A DNA stretch of 64,000 nt from Sinisalibacter lacisalsi (GCF_014640115.1 NZ_BMGI01000002.1:124001-188000), one strand, 5' to 3'; numbered from the stretch's first letter, positions 7,815-17,380 are shown. The notes: a model not told the origin generated them from the letters alone. Made by a program: numbers and translations.

Positions 7815-9716
7815 ATGATTTCCAAGTTGATCAGCTTGTTGCTCGAACTGGCCGATGCGCCCCGGCAGGTGAAAGGGCGTCTCCTGCTCGGCCTCGACAC
7901 CGTGCTCGTTCTCGTCAGCCTCTACACGGTTCTGGCCCTTCGGTTTGAAGATCTCATGTTTGCGACCCGGGCGCCGTGGGGGTACGCGGCGCTTTTTGCC
8001 GCCATGACGGTCGCGACGCCAATTGTTCTTATCTTTCTGCACGTTCCGAGAATCAAGCTTGGGGCACTGGAAGGACGGGGTACATCGCGGATTGCCCTCG
8101 CGGCCGGCGTTCTCGGTTTGGTACTGATCGCGGTCGGCTTCCTGCTTCAGGCGCTCTTGCCGCGCTCTGTACCCTTTGGCTTCGCCGCGATATTCTTTGC
8201 GGCCGCGCTGTTGATGCGCATCGTTGCGGTGCAGCTGGTCACAAGGGCCGCGCATCACGATGCCGCCGCCGATAGGGTTGCGATCTATGGGGCCGGGGCC
8301 GCCGGGATCCAGCTGGCCTCGTCGCTGCGCCAGGCCCGTGAATTGCGCCCGATCTTCTTCGTCGATGATGATCCGAAACTACGCGGGTTGATGGTCGGGG
8401 GGTTGCCGGTTTTTGCGCCGGGGCTCCTCGCGGAAAAACTGGAGCGCCACCAGGTGAGCCACGTGCTTCTTGCGATGCCATCGGTGGAACCGCACCGGGT
8501 CAAAGCGATTGCCGACAAGGTTGCAGATCTCGGGGTCGAGGTGCGGTCGCTGCCGTCCTACGTCGATATCATTGCGCGGAACGAAGGCATTGGTGTGCGT
8601 ACCGTGGCGCCGGACGAGCTGCTTGGCCGGGCCATGGTGAACCTCGACGCCCCGGATATCACGAGCACCTATGCCGGTCGGATCGTGATGGTGACCGGGG
8701 CAGGGGGGTCGATCGGCTCGGAGCTGTGCCGTCAATTGCTGGAATGCGGCCTGGAAAAGCTGGTCCTCTACGAACAAAGCGAGTTCGCACTCTATTCGAT
8801 CCACAACGAGCTGACGCAATTGGCCGAGCGCGCGGGGGTCGAGCTTGTCGCACGGCTCGGGTCGGTGATCGACCGCAACCGTGTCGACTACGTGCTCGCC
8901 GAGCAGAAGGTCAATGTGATCCTGCACGCGGCCGCCTACAAGCACGTGCCGATGGTGGAGGAAAACGAGATAGAGGGTGCGCGCACCAACGTGCTGGGCA
9001 CCCGAACGGTGGCGCTTGCAGCACAGGCCGCCGGCGTGGAGCGGTTCGTTCTGGTCTCGACCGACAAGGCGGTGCGCCCCACCAACGTGATGGGGGCGAC
9101 GAAGCGGCTGGCCGAACTGGTGATCCAGGATCTCGCCACGCGCAGTGCCAAGACCAAATTCTCCATGGTGCGGTTCGGCAATGTCCTGGGCTCATCGGGT
9201 TCGGTCCTGCCGCTGTTCCAGCGCCAGATTCTGGCCGGTGGACCAGTGACGGTGACTGACCCCGAGGTGACGCGCTTTTTCATGACCATACCCGAGGCGG
9301 CCCGGCTGGTGCTGCTCGCGGGCTCCTATTCGCGGGGGGGCGATGTTTTCGTGCTCGACATGGGGCGGCCGGTGAAGATCATCGACGTGGCCCGGCGAAT
9401 GATCGAGCTCTCCGGTCGGCGGGTCTATGATCCTGAAACCGGTTGCGGTGATATCCGGATCGAGATCACCGGCCTGCGGCCTGGCGAAAAGCGCTATGAA
9501 GAGCTTCTGATCGACCACGACAACCTCTGCGACACCCCGCATCCCAAGATCCTGCGTGCCGATGAACCCATGCTCAGCGAGATCGAGGTCAAGGCGGTGA
9601 TCCGCGAGATCGAGGGGGCGATCGAGCATCAGAACCCGGATCGGGTGCGCAAGGTGATCGAGGCGAGGGTTGATGGCTATTGCCGCCCGGATCATGCGAC
9701 GGCGCGTGATGCGTGA
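7815..9716 (+). CDS. UDP-N-acetylglucosamine 4,6-dehydratase, membrane type (PglF/CapD-like)
   Basis: This protein of 633 residues has four N-terminal membrane segments, a first nucleotide-binding domain (VAIYGAGAAGIQLASSL) and a C-terminal SDR domain. The SDR domain contains VTGAGGSIGSELCRQL (NAD-binding) and VSTDKAVRPTNVMGATKR. This is the nucleoside-diphosphate sugar epimerase/dehydratase family that makes UDP-4-keto-6-deoxy-GlcNAc, the first step to bacillosamine-type sugars. The frame is open from 7635, but the ATG at 7815 has an AAGGGA ribosome binding site and precedes the first hydrophobic segment. Its downstream partner, a PglE-like aminotransferase, survives only as the fragment at 7441-7611. 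Confidence 0.92.
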   Translation: MISKLISLLLELADAPRQVKGRLLLGLDTVLVLVSLYTVLALRFEDLMFATRAPWGYAALFAAMTVATPIVLIFLHVPRIKLGALEGRGTSRIALAAGVLGLVLIAVGFLLQALLPRSVPFGFAAIFFAAALLMRIVAVQLVTRAAHHDAAADRVAIYGAGAAGIQLASSLRQARELRPIFFVDDDPKLRGLMVGGLPVFAPGLLAEKLERHQVSHVLLAMPSVEPHRVKAIADKVADLGVEVRSLPSYVDIIARNEGIGVRTVAPDELLGRAMVNLDAPDITSTYAGRIVMVTGAGGSIGSELCRQLLECGLEKLVLYEQSEFALYSIHNELTQLAERAGVELVARLGSVIDRNRVDYVLAEQKVNVILHAAAYKHVPMVEENEIEGARTNVLGTRTVALAAQAAGVERFVLVSTDKAVRPTNVMGATKRLAELVIQDLATRSAKTKFSMVRFGNVLGSSGSVLPLFQRQILAGGPVTVTDPEVTRFFMTIPEAARLVLLAGSYSRGGDVFVLDMGRPVKIIDVARRMIELSGRRVYDPETGCGDIRIEITGLRPGEKRYEELLIDHDNLCDTPHPKILRADEPMLSEIEVKAVIREIEGAIEHQNPDRVRKVIEARVDGYCRPDHATARDA

Positions 9717-10032
9717 GGGCCTGTCCCCAGCCAGTGTGTGCGACTGCGACCCAGCCACTACGCGCAACTTGGTAATCGCCTTCTCCCGATAGCGTGGCAT
9801 CACATTCACTGGCTATCAATCGCCCTCGCACAATTGCGGCGGCGGCGAAGCCCGTCGCCACCAACACTCTGTCTTTGTGATCTGACGAAGGACATCGTTG
9901 GTCGCGCCAAGGGGTCAACCAACTGCTCGAAGGCGCGACCGTGGCGTAGGCGTTCAACAGCGCGCGCGAATGAGGGGTCCGGCACGGGCGTATGGCTGAT
10001 TGCGACGGGACGGCGCGGCCGCGCACTGCATG
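9717..10032. other. Intergenic, no gene recognised
   Basis: This gap separates the convergent dehydratase and helicase genes. Minus-strand frames run through it but resemble nothing I can name. It may contain an eroded transposase. I see no terminator with a U-tract. Confidence 0.4.
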
Positions 10033-13000
10033 TCAGCGGCGCCCTCTGCCCTTTCGGCGGGGCTTGGAAGGCTGATGGTCCGGTTTCGCCAGTTTGTCCT
10101 TGCCGGTGCACCTGGGATAACGAACACAACCGAGAAATGCCCCGAACCGCCCGCTTCGCTCGACAAGCCATCCGTCGGTGCAGTTCGGGCATGCTGGGTA
10201 AACGGCCCCGCAGGTGCATCGGACTTCAGCGGTCCCGTCGACCTTCCGGGGAAGCGCAGCGCCACAGGAAGGACAAGCCGGCAGCAGGTTTTCGCAATGC
10301 TGGGCGTGCTCGCAGCGGTACCATGTGCGGCCGTCCTTGCCCTGCACGCGCAGCAATCGCCCTCCGCACTCCCCGCATTCGTGGTCTTCCTCGGCCTCAT
10401 CGGTCACCGCGGCAACACCATAGCCGGGTTCCTTTTTGAGTTCGGTGACGAAGGACGATGGTCGTGAGTTCGAGGCCAGGATCGTGAGCGTGTGGCGGGC
10501 TCGCGTCATCGCGACATACATCACGCGTCGCTCTTCTGCGTGCTCGTATGGCTCTGCCTCGGGCGAGACGAGGTCCAGGAGTGGGTCGTCCACGATTTCC
10601 GAGGGGAAGCCGGTTCGCCCACTGTTGGCCGCCAGGAGCACGACGTGGTCGGCCTCGAGGCCCTTGGACGCATGGATGGTCTTGTAGGTGAGGCGAAGCC
10701 GTGGGAACTGGCGCTTTAGGTCGCGCATGTCCGGTTCCAGGAACCGGTATCGCCCCAGCAGGAGCACGGTCGGCGCCTTTGCCCCTTCGGGCCGGGTTGC
10801 AGAGATGGTGGCCAGAACCTCGGACAGTTTCTGCCCATCCTCGTCCTTCGCGGTCATCACCACCCTGATCGCCGGTTCGCTCGCGGTGCCGGCCGGGATG
10901 ATCTGCTTGTCGAGCTGTGCCGGGTTCCGCAGTACGAAGGTCCGGGCGGCATAGGCGATCTGATCGACGGAACGGAACGTGCGACCAAGGTCCACGGTTC
11001 TGTGCACGCCGCGCGCGCCGTCGAACTCTCCGCCGAACTCCTCCCCGAAATGGCGCATCAGGTGGATGTCCGAGCCCGCAAAGCGGAAGATCGACTGCCA
11101 GTCATCGCCGACGGCAAATATCCGTGCATCGGCATGCTGGGCCTTCAGCGCCTTTACCAGCCGGGCCCGGCTCTGAGAGATGTCCTGAAACTCGTCGACG
11201 AGGATATGGCGAAACGGGCTGGCGTACCGGCCGGTTTCAGCATGGCGCGCCGCCCGCAGGATCATGTCCTCGAAATCGATCCGGCCGCCGAGGCGCTTTT
11301 CGTATTCCTCGTAGACAGGCGCAAACACGTCGAGGAATGCCTTGGCCCGTTTGCCAAGCTTCCTCTGCTCGGACCTGGCCTCGCACTCGGCAAGGCTGTA
11401 GCCGCCGCTCTTGAACTTGCGCAGGAACGTCCCGAGCAACTGCGAGAAGGTGTCGACCTGGTTGAGCTCGAGGACGCGGTCGTAGATCGTCTCCATAGCT
11501 CGGGGCTTCAGCGTCACGTGGGGTGCCAGTTTTTCGGCGAGGCCGGTGAGCAGCCGGCCCTCCTGACGTTCGTAGCTGTAGGTCTCGATGAGCGTGGTGT
11601 CGTGCTCGGCATGAACCTCGCGCTTCCACGTCATTCCGGCCAGGTATTCCTCGCGGTCCACGAAAGGCGCCGTCACCAGGCGCTCGCCACCATCGGCCGT
11701 CTTCTGGCGCCGCACCCCGAAGTGCTCGATGTAGATCCCGCTTTCGGTCAGCCGGAAATCCGGCGTGTAGTCCCGCCGCCCAGCCCCGTCGAGCTTGTGC
11801 TCGTAGTCCGGCTCGTATTCGTACTCGATCCCGTTTTCATAGAGCCAGTTGGCGATCTGCAGTTCCTCGTAGCTCTTGACCTTTTCGCCCTGAAGCGTGC
11901 GCAGGTCCTGGCTCTCCAGATGGGTGTAGAACTCGTGCTTGGTCTTGAAATCCCACTCGGTTTTCGGCTCCACCAGGAAATGCGCGAACCACTGGATGAT
12001 GGCTCGCGACACATCGGAAACCGCACGCACGAGGTCTTTCAGGATCTGTTTGATCAGGTTGGTGAAGGCCAGATCGTCCGTGGCGTGATCAGCCAGCGCC
12101 GGCTTCGAGCCCTCCACCACGCCGATGATGTCATAGGCGAGCGCGTGAAACGTCCGCGCGACGATCGGAACACCGGAGCGTGCCTCAACCCTTACCGACA
12201 TCTCTTCGGCGGCGTTCTTGGCAAAGGCGAGCAGCAGGATCTCCTCTGGCTGGCGGATCCCGGATTTGACGAGGTAGGCCGCTTTCGCGGTGATCACGCT
12301 GGTCTTGCCTGAGCCTGCTCCGGCAAGGACCAGGGTTGCATCCTCATCGACGACCACTGAAAGGCGCTGCTCGGCTGTGAGGGGCTTGCTCTCGATCGTG
12401 TCGAAGAAATCCTTCCACCTTTCCAATTCGGCCGAGACATAGGCTTCGATACCCCCGGCCCGTGCGTTTCGAGGATCGGCCACGAAGTTCCTCACCTGGG
12501 CGACACGCGCCGCCATCTCCGGGCCGATGGCTTCGGGCTGGAGCTTCGACAGGAGCGCGGCATCGAGGGTTCGTGCGTCATCGACGAAGGGTGCGACCAG
12601 GCAAGCCGCGGGATAACGGCTTGGTTGCGCCAGTGCTTCCACGGCTGCGTGCATCCGCTCGAAGCGTGCCGCCTCCTTGGCGAGCCTGTCCAGGTTGAAC
12701 GCGACCCAAGCACCTCGCAGACCCTCCGAGAAAGCCTGGGCTTCGGAATAGCGCGCGCCCTTCATCACAATAGCAAACGGATCGCCCGACGGGATCGCCA
12801 GCGTCGTTCCGAACGCCCCCTTCCTTGCGATCGGCGGAGCGCTGACCGCATCGAGCGACACCACCCGTGTTCGCCCCCGGCCGATGATCCGTAGGGAGTC
12901 CGCATCGAGCTCAATCCGACGAGCCGTCTTGCCGAATGGGTTCACCAGGAGGCCAAGCAGCGGTTTTTGTTGTAGTCGAATCAATGGTCTGAGCCCGATC

Positions 13001-13197
13001 GTTCTTCCTCGCCAGCTTGTGACGCCAGGTGAGCAAGTTGCAATCACCAATGGCCGCCAAGCGCGCGTCGCGGAGCCGAGCCACCCGGTCGCAGTTCTTT
13101 CGATTCTTCGTTCGGGAAGGAACAGGCTTTTTCGGTGGTGGCGTGATTCACACATGCCGCCAATGGTTCCTTTTGGTATACAGCGGCGCTTTGCCAT
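10033..13197 (-). CDS. HelD/UvrD-like superfamily I helicase with nuclease-like insertion and zinc-finger tail
   Basis: The open frame is 1054 residues. The N-terminal region (about 85-290) aligns by eye with E. coli helicase IV (LLVNPFGKTARRIELD). Walker A is LAGAGSGKTS (291-300) and Walker B is ILVDEFQDIS (665-674), with GDDWQSIFRF, TIHASKGLEAD and RRVMYVAMTRARH following. Between the helicase halves an insertion (about 440-560) carries YEELQIANWLYENG, YTPDF (D480) and YIEHFG, a PD-(D/E)XK-like pattern. The tail (941-1032) has several CxxC pairs resembling topoisomerase zinc fingers. The true start is uncertain: the first 70 or so residues are not family-like, and GTG 13047 or TTG 12984 are candidates. 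It likely acts in DNA repair or defence. Confidence 0.88.
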   Translation of the reverse strand: MAKRRCIPKGTIGGMCESRHHRKSLFLPERRIERTATGWLGSATRAWRPLVIATCSPGVTSWRGRTIGLRPLIRLQQKPLLGLLVNPFGKTARRIELDADSLRIIGRGRTRVVSLDAVSAPPIARKGAFGTTLAIPSGDPFAIVMKGARYSEAQAFSEGLRGAWVAFNLDRLAKEAARFERMHAAVEALAQPSRYPAACLVAPFVDDARTLDAALLSKLQPEAIGPEMAARVAQVRNFVADPRNARAGGIEAYVSAELERWKDFFDTIESKPLTAEQRLSVVVDEDATLVLAGAGSGKTSVITAKAAYLVKSGIRQPEEILLLAFAKNAAEEMSVRVEARSGVPIVARTFHALAYDIIGVVEGSKPALADHATDDLAFTNLIKQILKDLVRAVSDVSRAIIQWFAHFLVEPKTEWDFKTKHEFYTHLESQDLRTLQGEKVKSYEELQIANWLYENGIEYEYEPDYEHKLDGAGRRDYTPDFRLTESGIYIEHFGVRRQKTADGGERLVTAPFVDREEYLAGMTWKREVHAEHDTTLIETYSYERQEGRLLTGLAEKLAPHVTLKPRAMETIYDRVLELNQVDTFSQLLGTFLRKFKSGGYSLAECEARSEQRKLGKRAKAFLDVFAPVYEEYEKRLGGRIDFEDMILRAARHAETGRYASPFRHILVDEFQDISQSRARLVKALKAQHADARIFAVGDDWQSIFRFAGSDIHLMRHFGEEFGGEFDGARGVHRTVDLGRTFRSVDQIAYAARTFVLRNPAQLDKQIIPAGTASEPAIRVVMTAKDEDGQKLSEVLATISATRPEGAKAPTVLLLGRYRFLEPDMRDLKRQFPRLRLTYKTIHASKGLEADHVVLLAANSGRTGFPSEIVDDPLLDLVSPEAEPYEHAEERRVMYVAMTRARHTLTILASNSRPSSFVTELKKEPGYGVAAVTDEAEEDHECGECGGRLLRVQGKDGRTWYRCEHAQHCENLLPACPSCGAALPRKVDGTAEVRCTCGAVYPACPNCTDGWLVERSGRFGAFLGCVRYPRCTGKDKLAKPDHQPSKPRRKGRGRR

Positions 13198-13589
13198 CGC
13201 TGCCTGCGCATTTCTCTATCGGGCCGATCGGTCCGTTGCAGTCCGCTTGGCGTCTGTAACCTCGCAAAGATCATTATCTGCGCATTGCCGCCGCTCAGGT
13301 CGGTCGCCTGGCTCTCGCTGCCAGCGGCCGCTCCGTCCCTTGTAGCTTCCCATCGGATCTTCGTCCGATCATCCTTGGGCGTACCAGAGGCAGACCCGGA
13401 GCCATTCGTAAGGTGGTGAACACTAGTTCCACTTTCCCACGGTGTTTCCGCTGTGCTTCGATGACGCGATCGGGATAGTCTCGGGGCGACCCCTTGACCG
13501 GATTGGGGCGAGCAGGTCTTCAACAGTGGACCCTGCGCAGAGAGAGGTTGTTCACTTCGGATGGTACAGAACAGGAAGGAGTATTCCCG
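13198..13589. other. Intergenic between helicase and manC
   Basis: This gap separates the divergently transcribed helicase and manC genes, so it should hold promoters for both. I recognise no gene or RNA in it. Short open frames on both strands lack family features. Confidence 0.4.
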
Positions 13590-15011
13590 ATGATCACCCC
13601 CGTCCTGCTCAGCGGCGGCTCCGGCACCCGGCTCTGGCCGCTGTCGCGCAAGTCCTACCCGAAGCAATTCGTGCCGCTGGTCGGCGACGAGACGCTGTTC
13701 CAGGCCTCCGCGCGGCGGCTGTCGGGGGCAGGGTTCGCGGCACCGCTGGTGCTTACCAATGCCGATTTCCGCTTCATCGTCACCGAGCAGCTCGCGGGCA
13801 TCGGGATCGACCCCGGCGCGGTTCTGATCGAACCCGAGGGACGCAACACAGCACCCGCCGCGCTCGCCGCCGCGCTCTGGCTCGAGCAGGCCGACCCGGA
13901 CGGGCTGATGCTCGTCGCCCCCTCCGACCACGTGGTGCCCGATGCGGCGGCCTTCCGCGCGGCGGTGGAGATCGGCCGCGCGGCCGCGGAGGCGGGCAAG
14001 CTGGTGACCTTCGGGATCACCCCCGACCGCGCCGAGACCGGCTATGGCTACCTCGAGCTTGGCGAGCGCCTCGATCCGGGCGCGCCGCGGCTGATGGATC
14101 TTGTGCGGTTCGTGGAAAAACCCGACGCGGCAAGCGCCGCCGAGATGGTCGCCACCGGCCGGCACTTGTGGAACGCAGGCATCTTCCTGTTCTCGGTCCG
14201 CGCGATCATCGATGCGTTCAAGGCCCATGCGCCGGAGTTGGTGGCACCAGTGGGCGAGGCGGTTGCGAAGGGCCGGGCCGATCTGGGCTTCCACCGGCTC
14301 GATCCAGCGGCCTGGGGCATGCTCGCGGATATCTCGATCGACTACGCGGTGATGGAGCGGGCGGCCAACCTCGCCGTGGTGCCCTTCGCCGCCGGCTGGT
14401 CCGATCTCGGCGGCTGGGACGCGGTCTGGCGCGAGAGCGGGCCGAACGGCGATGGTGTGGCCACAGCGGGCAACGCCACGGCGATCGATTGCCGCAACAC
14501 GCTTCTGCGCTCGGAGGACGAGAACCTCGAGATGGTGGGCCTCGGGCTGGACAACGTCATCGCCGTGGCCATGCCCGACGCTGTGCTGGTCGCCCACAAG
14601 GACCGCGCCCAGGAAGTGAAGGCGGCGGTGGCGGCGCTGAAAGCCCGGAACGCGCGCCAAGCGGAGGCTTTCCCGCGCGATCACCGGCCCTGGGGCTGGT
14701 TTGAAAGCCTGGCGATCGGGGATCGGTTCCAGGTCAAGCGCATCGTGGTGCATCCGGGTGCGGCCCTGAGCCTGCAATCGCACCACCACCGCGCCGAGCA
14801 CTGGATCGTGGTGAGTGGCACGGCGAAGGTGACGATCGGCGAGACCGAGACTCTCGTGAGCGAGAACCAGTCGGTCTACATCCCGCTGGGCCATAAGCAC
14901 CGGCTGGAGAACCCCGGCAAGCTGCCGATGGTGCTGATCGAGGTGCAGACCGGCTCCTACCTCGGCGAAGACGACATCATTCGCTACGAGGACGTCTACG
15001 CCCGTGACTGA
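13590..15011 (+). CDS. manC: Mannose-1-phosphate guanylyltransferase / mannose-6-phosphate isomerase
   Basis: This bifunctional enzyme of about 473 residues makes GDP-mannose from mannose-1-phosphate and GTP, and interconverts fructose-6-phosphate and mannose-6-phosphate. The nucleotidyltransferase start contains LLSGGSGTRLWPLSRKSYPK, and the sugar-binding region has ETGYGYLELGE and FVEKPDA. The C-terminal type II isomerase cupin contains GAALSLQSHHHRAEHWIVVS. A strong AGGAAGGAG site at 13573-13581 fixes the ATG at 13590, although the frame is open from 13494. It overlaps manB, giving a GDP-mannose supply pair for the polysaccharide. Confidence 0.95.
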   Translation: MITPVLLSGGSGTRLWPLSRKSYPKQFVPLVGDETLFQASARRLSGAGFAAPLVLTNADFRFIVTEQLAGIGIDPGAVLIEPEGRNTAPAALAAALWLEQADPDGLMLVAPSDHVVPDAAAFRAAVEIGRAAAEAGKLVTFGITPDRAETGYGYLELGERLDPGAPRLMDLVRFVEKPDAASAAEMVATGRHLWNAGIFLFSVRAIIDAFKAHAPELVAPVGEAVAKGRADLGFHRLDPAAWGMLADISIDYAVMERAANLAVVPFAAGWSDLGGWDAVWRESGPNGDGVATAGNATAIDCRNTLLRSEDENLEMVGLGLDNVIAVAMPDAVLVAHKDRAQEVKAAVAALKARNARQAEAFPRDHRPWGWFESLAIGDRFQVKRIVVHPGAALSLQSHHHRAEHWIVVSGTAKVTIGETETLVSENQSVYIPLGHKHRLENPGKLPMVLIEVQTGSYLGEDDIIRYEDVYARD

Positions 15012-16368
15012 GCTGAGCTGTTTCAAGGCCTATGATATCCGCGGGCGTCTGGGCGAGAACCTCGACGAAGGCATCGCGCGGCGGATCGGGGCGGGGTTTG
15101 CCAGGGCGCTCGGCGCGCGAAAAGTCGTGCTCGGGCGCGATATCCGCGCCTCGTCAGAGGCGCTTTCGGCCGCCGTTGCCGAGGGGCTGACAGGGCAGGG
15201 GGTAGAGGTGCTCAATCTCGGCCTGTCGGGCACCGAGGAGATGTATTTCGCGACCACGCATTTCGGGGCGGATGGCGGCATCTGCGTGACCGCCTCGCAC
15301 AACCCGATGGATTACAACGGGATGAAGATGGTGAAGGCGGGATCGGCCCCGCTCGATCCGGCCAAGGAACTCGCGCAGGTCAAGGCGATGGCCGAGGCCG
15401 AGCTTGCACCGGCGGCCACGCGCGGCGCGGTGCACGCAGCAGATGGTGCGCGCGCGGCTTACGTCGCCCGCGTGCTCTCCTTCGTCGATATCGCGGCCCT
15501 GAAGCCGCTCAAGCTCCTCGTGAACGCAGGCAACGGCGCGGCGGGGCCGACCTTCGACGCGATCCTTGAGGCGCTGGTCGCACAGGGCGCGCCGCTCGAT
15601 GTCGTGCGCCTGCACCACGACCCCGACCCGAGCTTCCCGAAGGGCATCCCGAACCCGCTGCTCGAAGATAACCAACCCGTCACCGGCGAGGCCGTCCGCG
15701 CCCATGGCGCCGATATCGGCATCGCCTGGGATGGCGACTTCGACCGCTGCTTCCTGTTCGACGCCAAGGGGCGCTTCATCCCCGGCGAATACGTGGTGGG
15801 CCTGCTCGCCGAGGCCTTCCTCGTCAAGGAACCGGGGGCCAAGATCGTCCACGACCCCCGCGTGGTCTGGAACACGCAAGAGATCGTTGCCCGCCTCGGC
15901 GGCGAGGCCGTGCAATCGCGCACCGGCCACGCCTTCGTCAAGCAGGTGATGCGCGAGACGGGGGCCGTCTACGGCGGCGAGATGTCGGCGCACCACTATT
16001 TTCGCGACTTCATGGCCTGCGATTCAGGGATGATCCCCTGGCTCCTCGTCCTCGAACTCATGAGCCGGCGCGGCGCACCGCTCGCCGCCCTCGTCGACGC
16101 CCGCCGCGCCGCCTTTCCCTCGTCGGGCGAGATTAATTTCCGCGTCGAAGATGTTGCCACCGTGATTTCCTGCATCGAAGCGGCCTATGCCCCCGACGCC
16201 ACGGCCCGCGACGACACCGACGGGCTCAGCCTCGCCTTCCCCGATTGGCGCTTCAACCTGCGCGCCTCGAACACCGAGCCGCTGCTCAGGCTGAACGTCG
16301 AGGCGAAAGGAAACGCGGACCAGCTCGCGGCCCGTGTGGAGGACCTTCGCGTATTGATCGAGGCGTAA
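15004..16368 (+). CDS. manB: Phosphomannomutase/phosphoglucomutase
   Basis: This 454-residue alpha-D-phosphohexomutase converts mannose-6-phosphate to mannose-1-phosphate. The catalytic phosphoserine lies in TASHNPMDYNGMK (S98), the metal loop is DGDFDR, and the sugar-binding GEMSAHHYFRDF loop and the phosphate-binding RASNTEP motif are present. The GTG start at 15004 overlaps the end of manC by 8 bases, indicating coupled translation. The length is normal for the family. Confidence 0.95.
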   Translation: MTELSCFKAYDIRGRLGENLDEGIARRIGAGFARALGARKVVLGRDIRASSEALSAAVAEGLTGQGVEVLNLGLSGTEEMYFATTHFGADGGICVTASHNPMDYNGMKMVKAGSAPLDPAKELAQVKAMAEAELAPAATRGAVHAADGARAAYVARVLSFVDIAALKPLKLLVNAGNGAAGPTFDAILEALVAQGAPLDVVRLHHDPDPSFPKGIPNPLLEDNQPVTGEAVRAHGADIGIAWDGDFDRCFLFDAKGRFIPGEYVVGLLAEAFLVKEPGAKIVHDPRVVWNTQEIVARLGGEAVQSRTGHAFVKQVMRETGAVYGGEMSAHHYFRDFMACDSGMIPWLLVLELMSRRGAPLAALVDARRAAFPSSGEINFRVEDVATVISCIEAAYAPDATARDDTDGLSLAFPDWRFNLRASNTEPLLRLNVEAKGNADQLAARVEDLRVLIEA

Positions 16369-16402
16369 TTGCCGGGCGGGTTAGACCGGGCCGGTGGACG
16401 GC

Positions 16403-16421
16403 CGATCATCGGCGATGATCG
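16403..16421 (+). terminator. Inverted repeat after manB, weak terminator candidate
   Basis: The 8-base arms CGATCATC and GATGATCG are separated by GGC just downstream of manB. No U-run follows, so termination is uncertain. It also lies at the left edge of the prophage remnant and could relate to the integration site. Confidence 0.3.
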
Positions 16422-16466
16422 TCAATCGTTTGATCCATCCCGGTCATGCACCATGACGGCGCCTCT

Positions 16467-17372
16467 CTACGCCCACACATTATGTTCCGCCTGCTCAAGA
16501 TAGCGCGAAAGCACATTCACCGACTTCCACCCGCCCGCGCGCATGATCGCGGCGGTGTCGAAGCCTTTCTTCAGCAGGTCCTGCGCCGCGCCGACGCGCA
16601 ACGAGTGGCCGCTGAACTCCCCGACGACCGAGGGATCGAGGCCTGCGCGTGTCGCCGCGGTCTTGATCAGGCGTTTGACCGTGGTGGTGCTGAGGTCGCG
16701 GTCGATCGGGTGGTCCTGGTAGATCGGGCAGAACAGGGGCGAGATGTCGGGCCCGCGCCAGGCGAGCCAGTCCGCGATCCGGGTGGCGGTGGCGCGCGAG
16801 GTGAAGGCGAGGCGGCCCTGGCCGAAGGGGTCGGCCTTCGAGCGACGCACGATCACCTGCAGCGTGCCGTCCGGGCGGACCTCGATGTCGTCGGTCTTGA
16901 GTGCCACGAGTTCCGAGCGGCGCGAGAGCAACTCGTAGCCGAGCGAGAGCATCGCCTTGTTGCGCAGGCCCCAGGGCGTGTCGGGCTCGCCGGCGATGAA
17001 CGCGTCGAGAAAATCCCGGGTAAGGCCCTTGGCCTGTTTCGGGCGGATGGGCCTGGCGCGCCGGACGCGCCGAAGCGACAGATTGATGTCTTCATCCTGG
17101 GTCGGATCGGGCAGGCGCAAGAGCCTGTGGGCCTTGCGGATCGCGTAGAGGCGGCGTCGCACGGTGGACGCCGCTTTTTCCTTGCCCTGGGCTTCGAGGA
17201 AGGCGCAGACGGTCGCGACATCGGCGGGGAAGGGCGGCTGTCCTTCGCCGGCGCACCAGTCGACAAAGACCTGCACGTCCGCGTAGTATGACTTCATCGT
17301 CGAGGGGGCATAAGCGCCTTCGAGACGAGCGAACTGGGATCTCCAATCCGGAATTGTGAAACAACCGTCCAT
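16467..17372 (-). CDS. Tyrosine recombinase/phage integrase (XerC/D-like)
   Basis: This 301-residue tyrosine recombinase has an N-terminal SAM-like core-binding domain (APSTMKSYYADVQVFVDWC) and a catalytic domain. Catalytic positions visible are the first Arg in LLSRRSELVALK, the HSLRVGAAQ box (HxxR), GGWKS in place of the second His box, and the nucleophile Tyr in SRYLEQAEHN. It would catalyse integration or excision of the adjacent phage-like DNA. It is transcribed divergently from an XRE regulator with 29 bases between the starts, an arrangement typical of temperate elements. Confidence 0.9.
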   Translation of the reverse strand: MDGCFTIPDWRSQFARLEGAYAPSTMKSYYADVQVFVDWCAGEGQPPFPADVATVCAFLEAQGKEKAASTVRRRLYAIRKAHRLLRLPDPTQDEDINLSLRRVRRARPIRPKQAKGLTRDFLDAFIAGEPDTPWGLRNKAMLSLGYELLSRRSELVALKTDDIEVRPDGTLQVIVRRSKADPFGQGRLAFTSRATATRIADWLAWRGPDISPLFCPIYQDHPIDRDLSTTTVKRLIKTAATRAGLDPSVVGEFSGHSLRVGAAQDLLKKGFDTAAIMRAGGWKSVNVLSRYLEQAEHNVWA

Positions 17373-17380
17373 TCCCCAAA

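Noticed and set aside
9589-10026. A 145-residue minus-strand frame in the gap after the dehydratase
   Set aside because: It overlaps the dehydratase end, has no start signal and no recognisable domain.
13044-15026. A 660-residue minus-strand open frame opposite manC
   Set aside because: It lies antisense to a clear GDP-mannose enzyme with a ribosome binding site, and reads as His/Arg-rich low-complexity text. High GC often gives such shadow frames.
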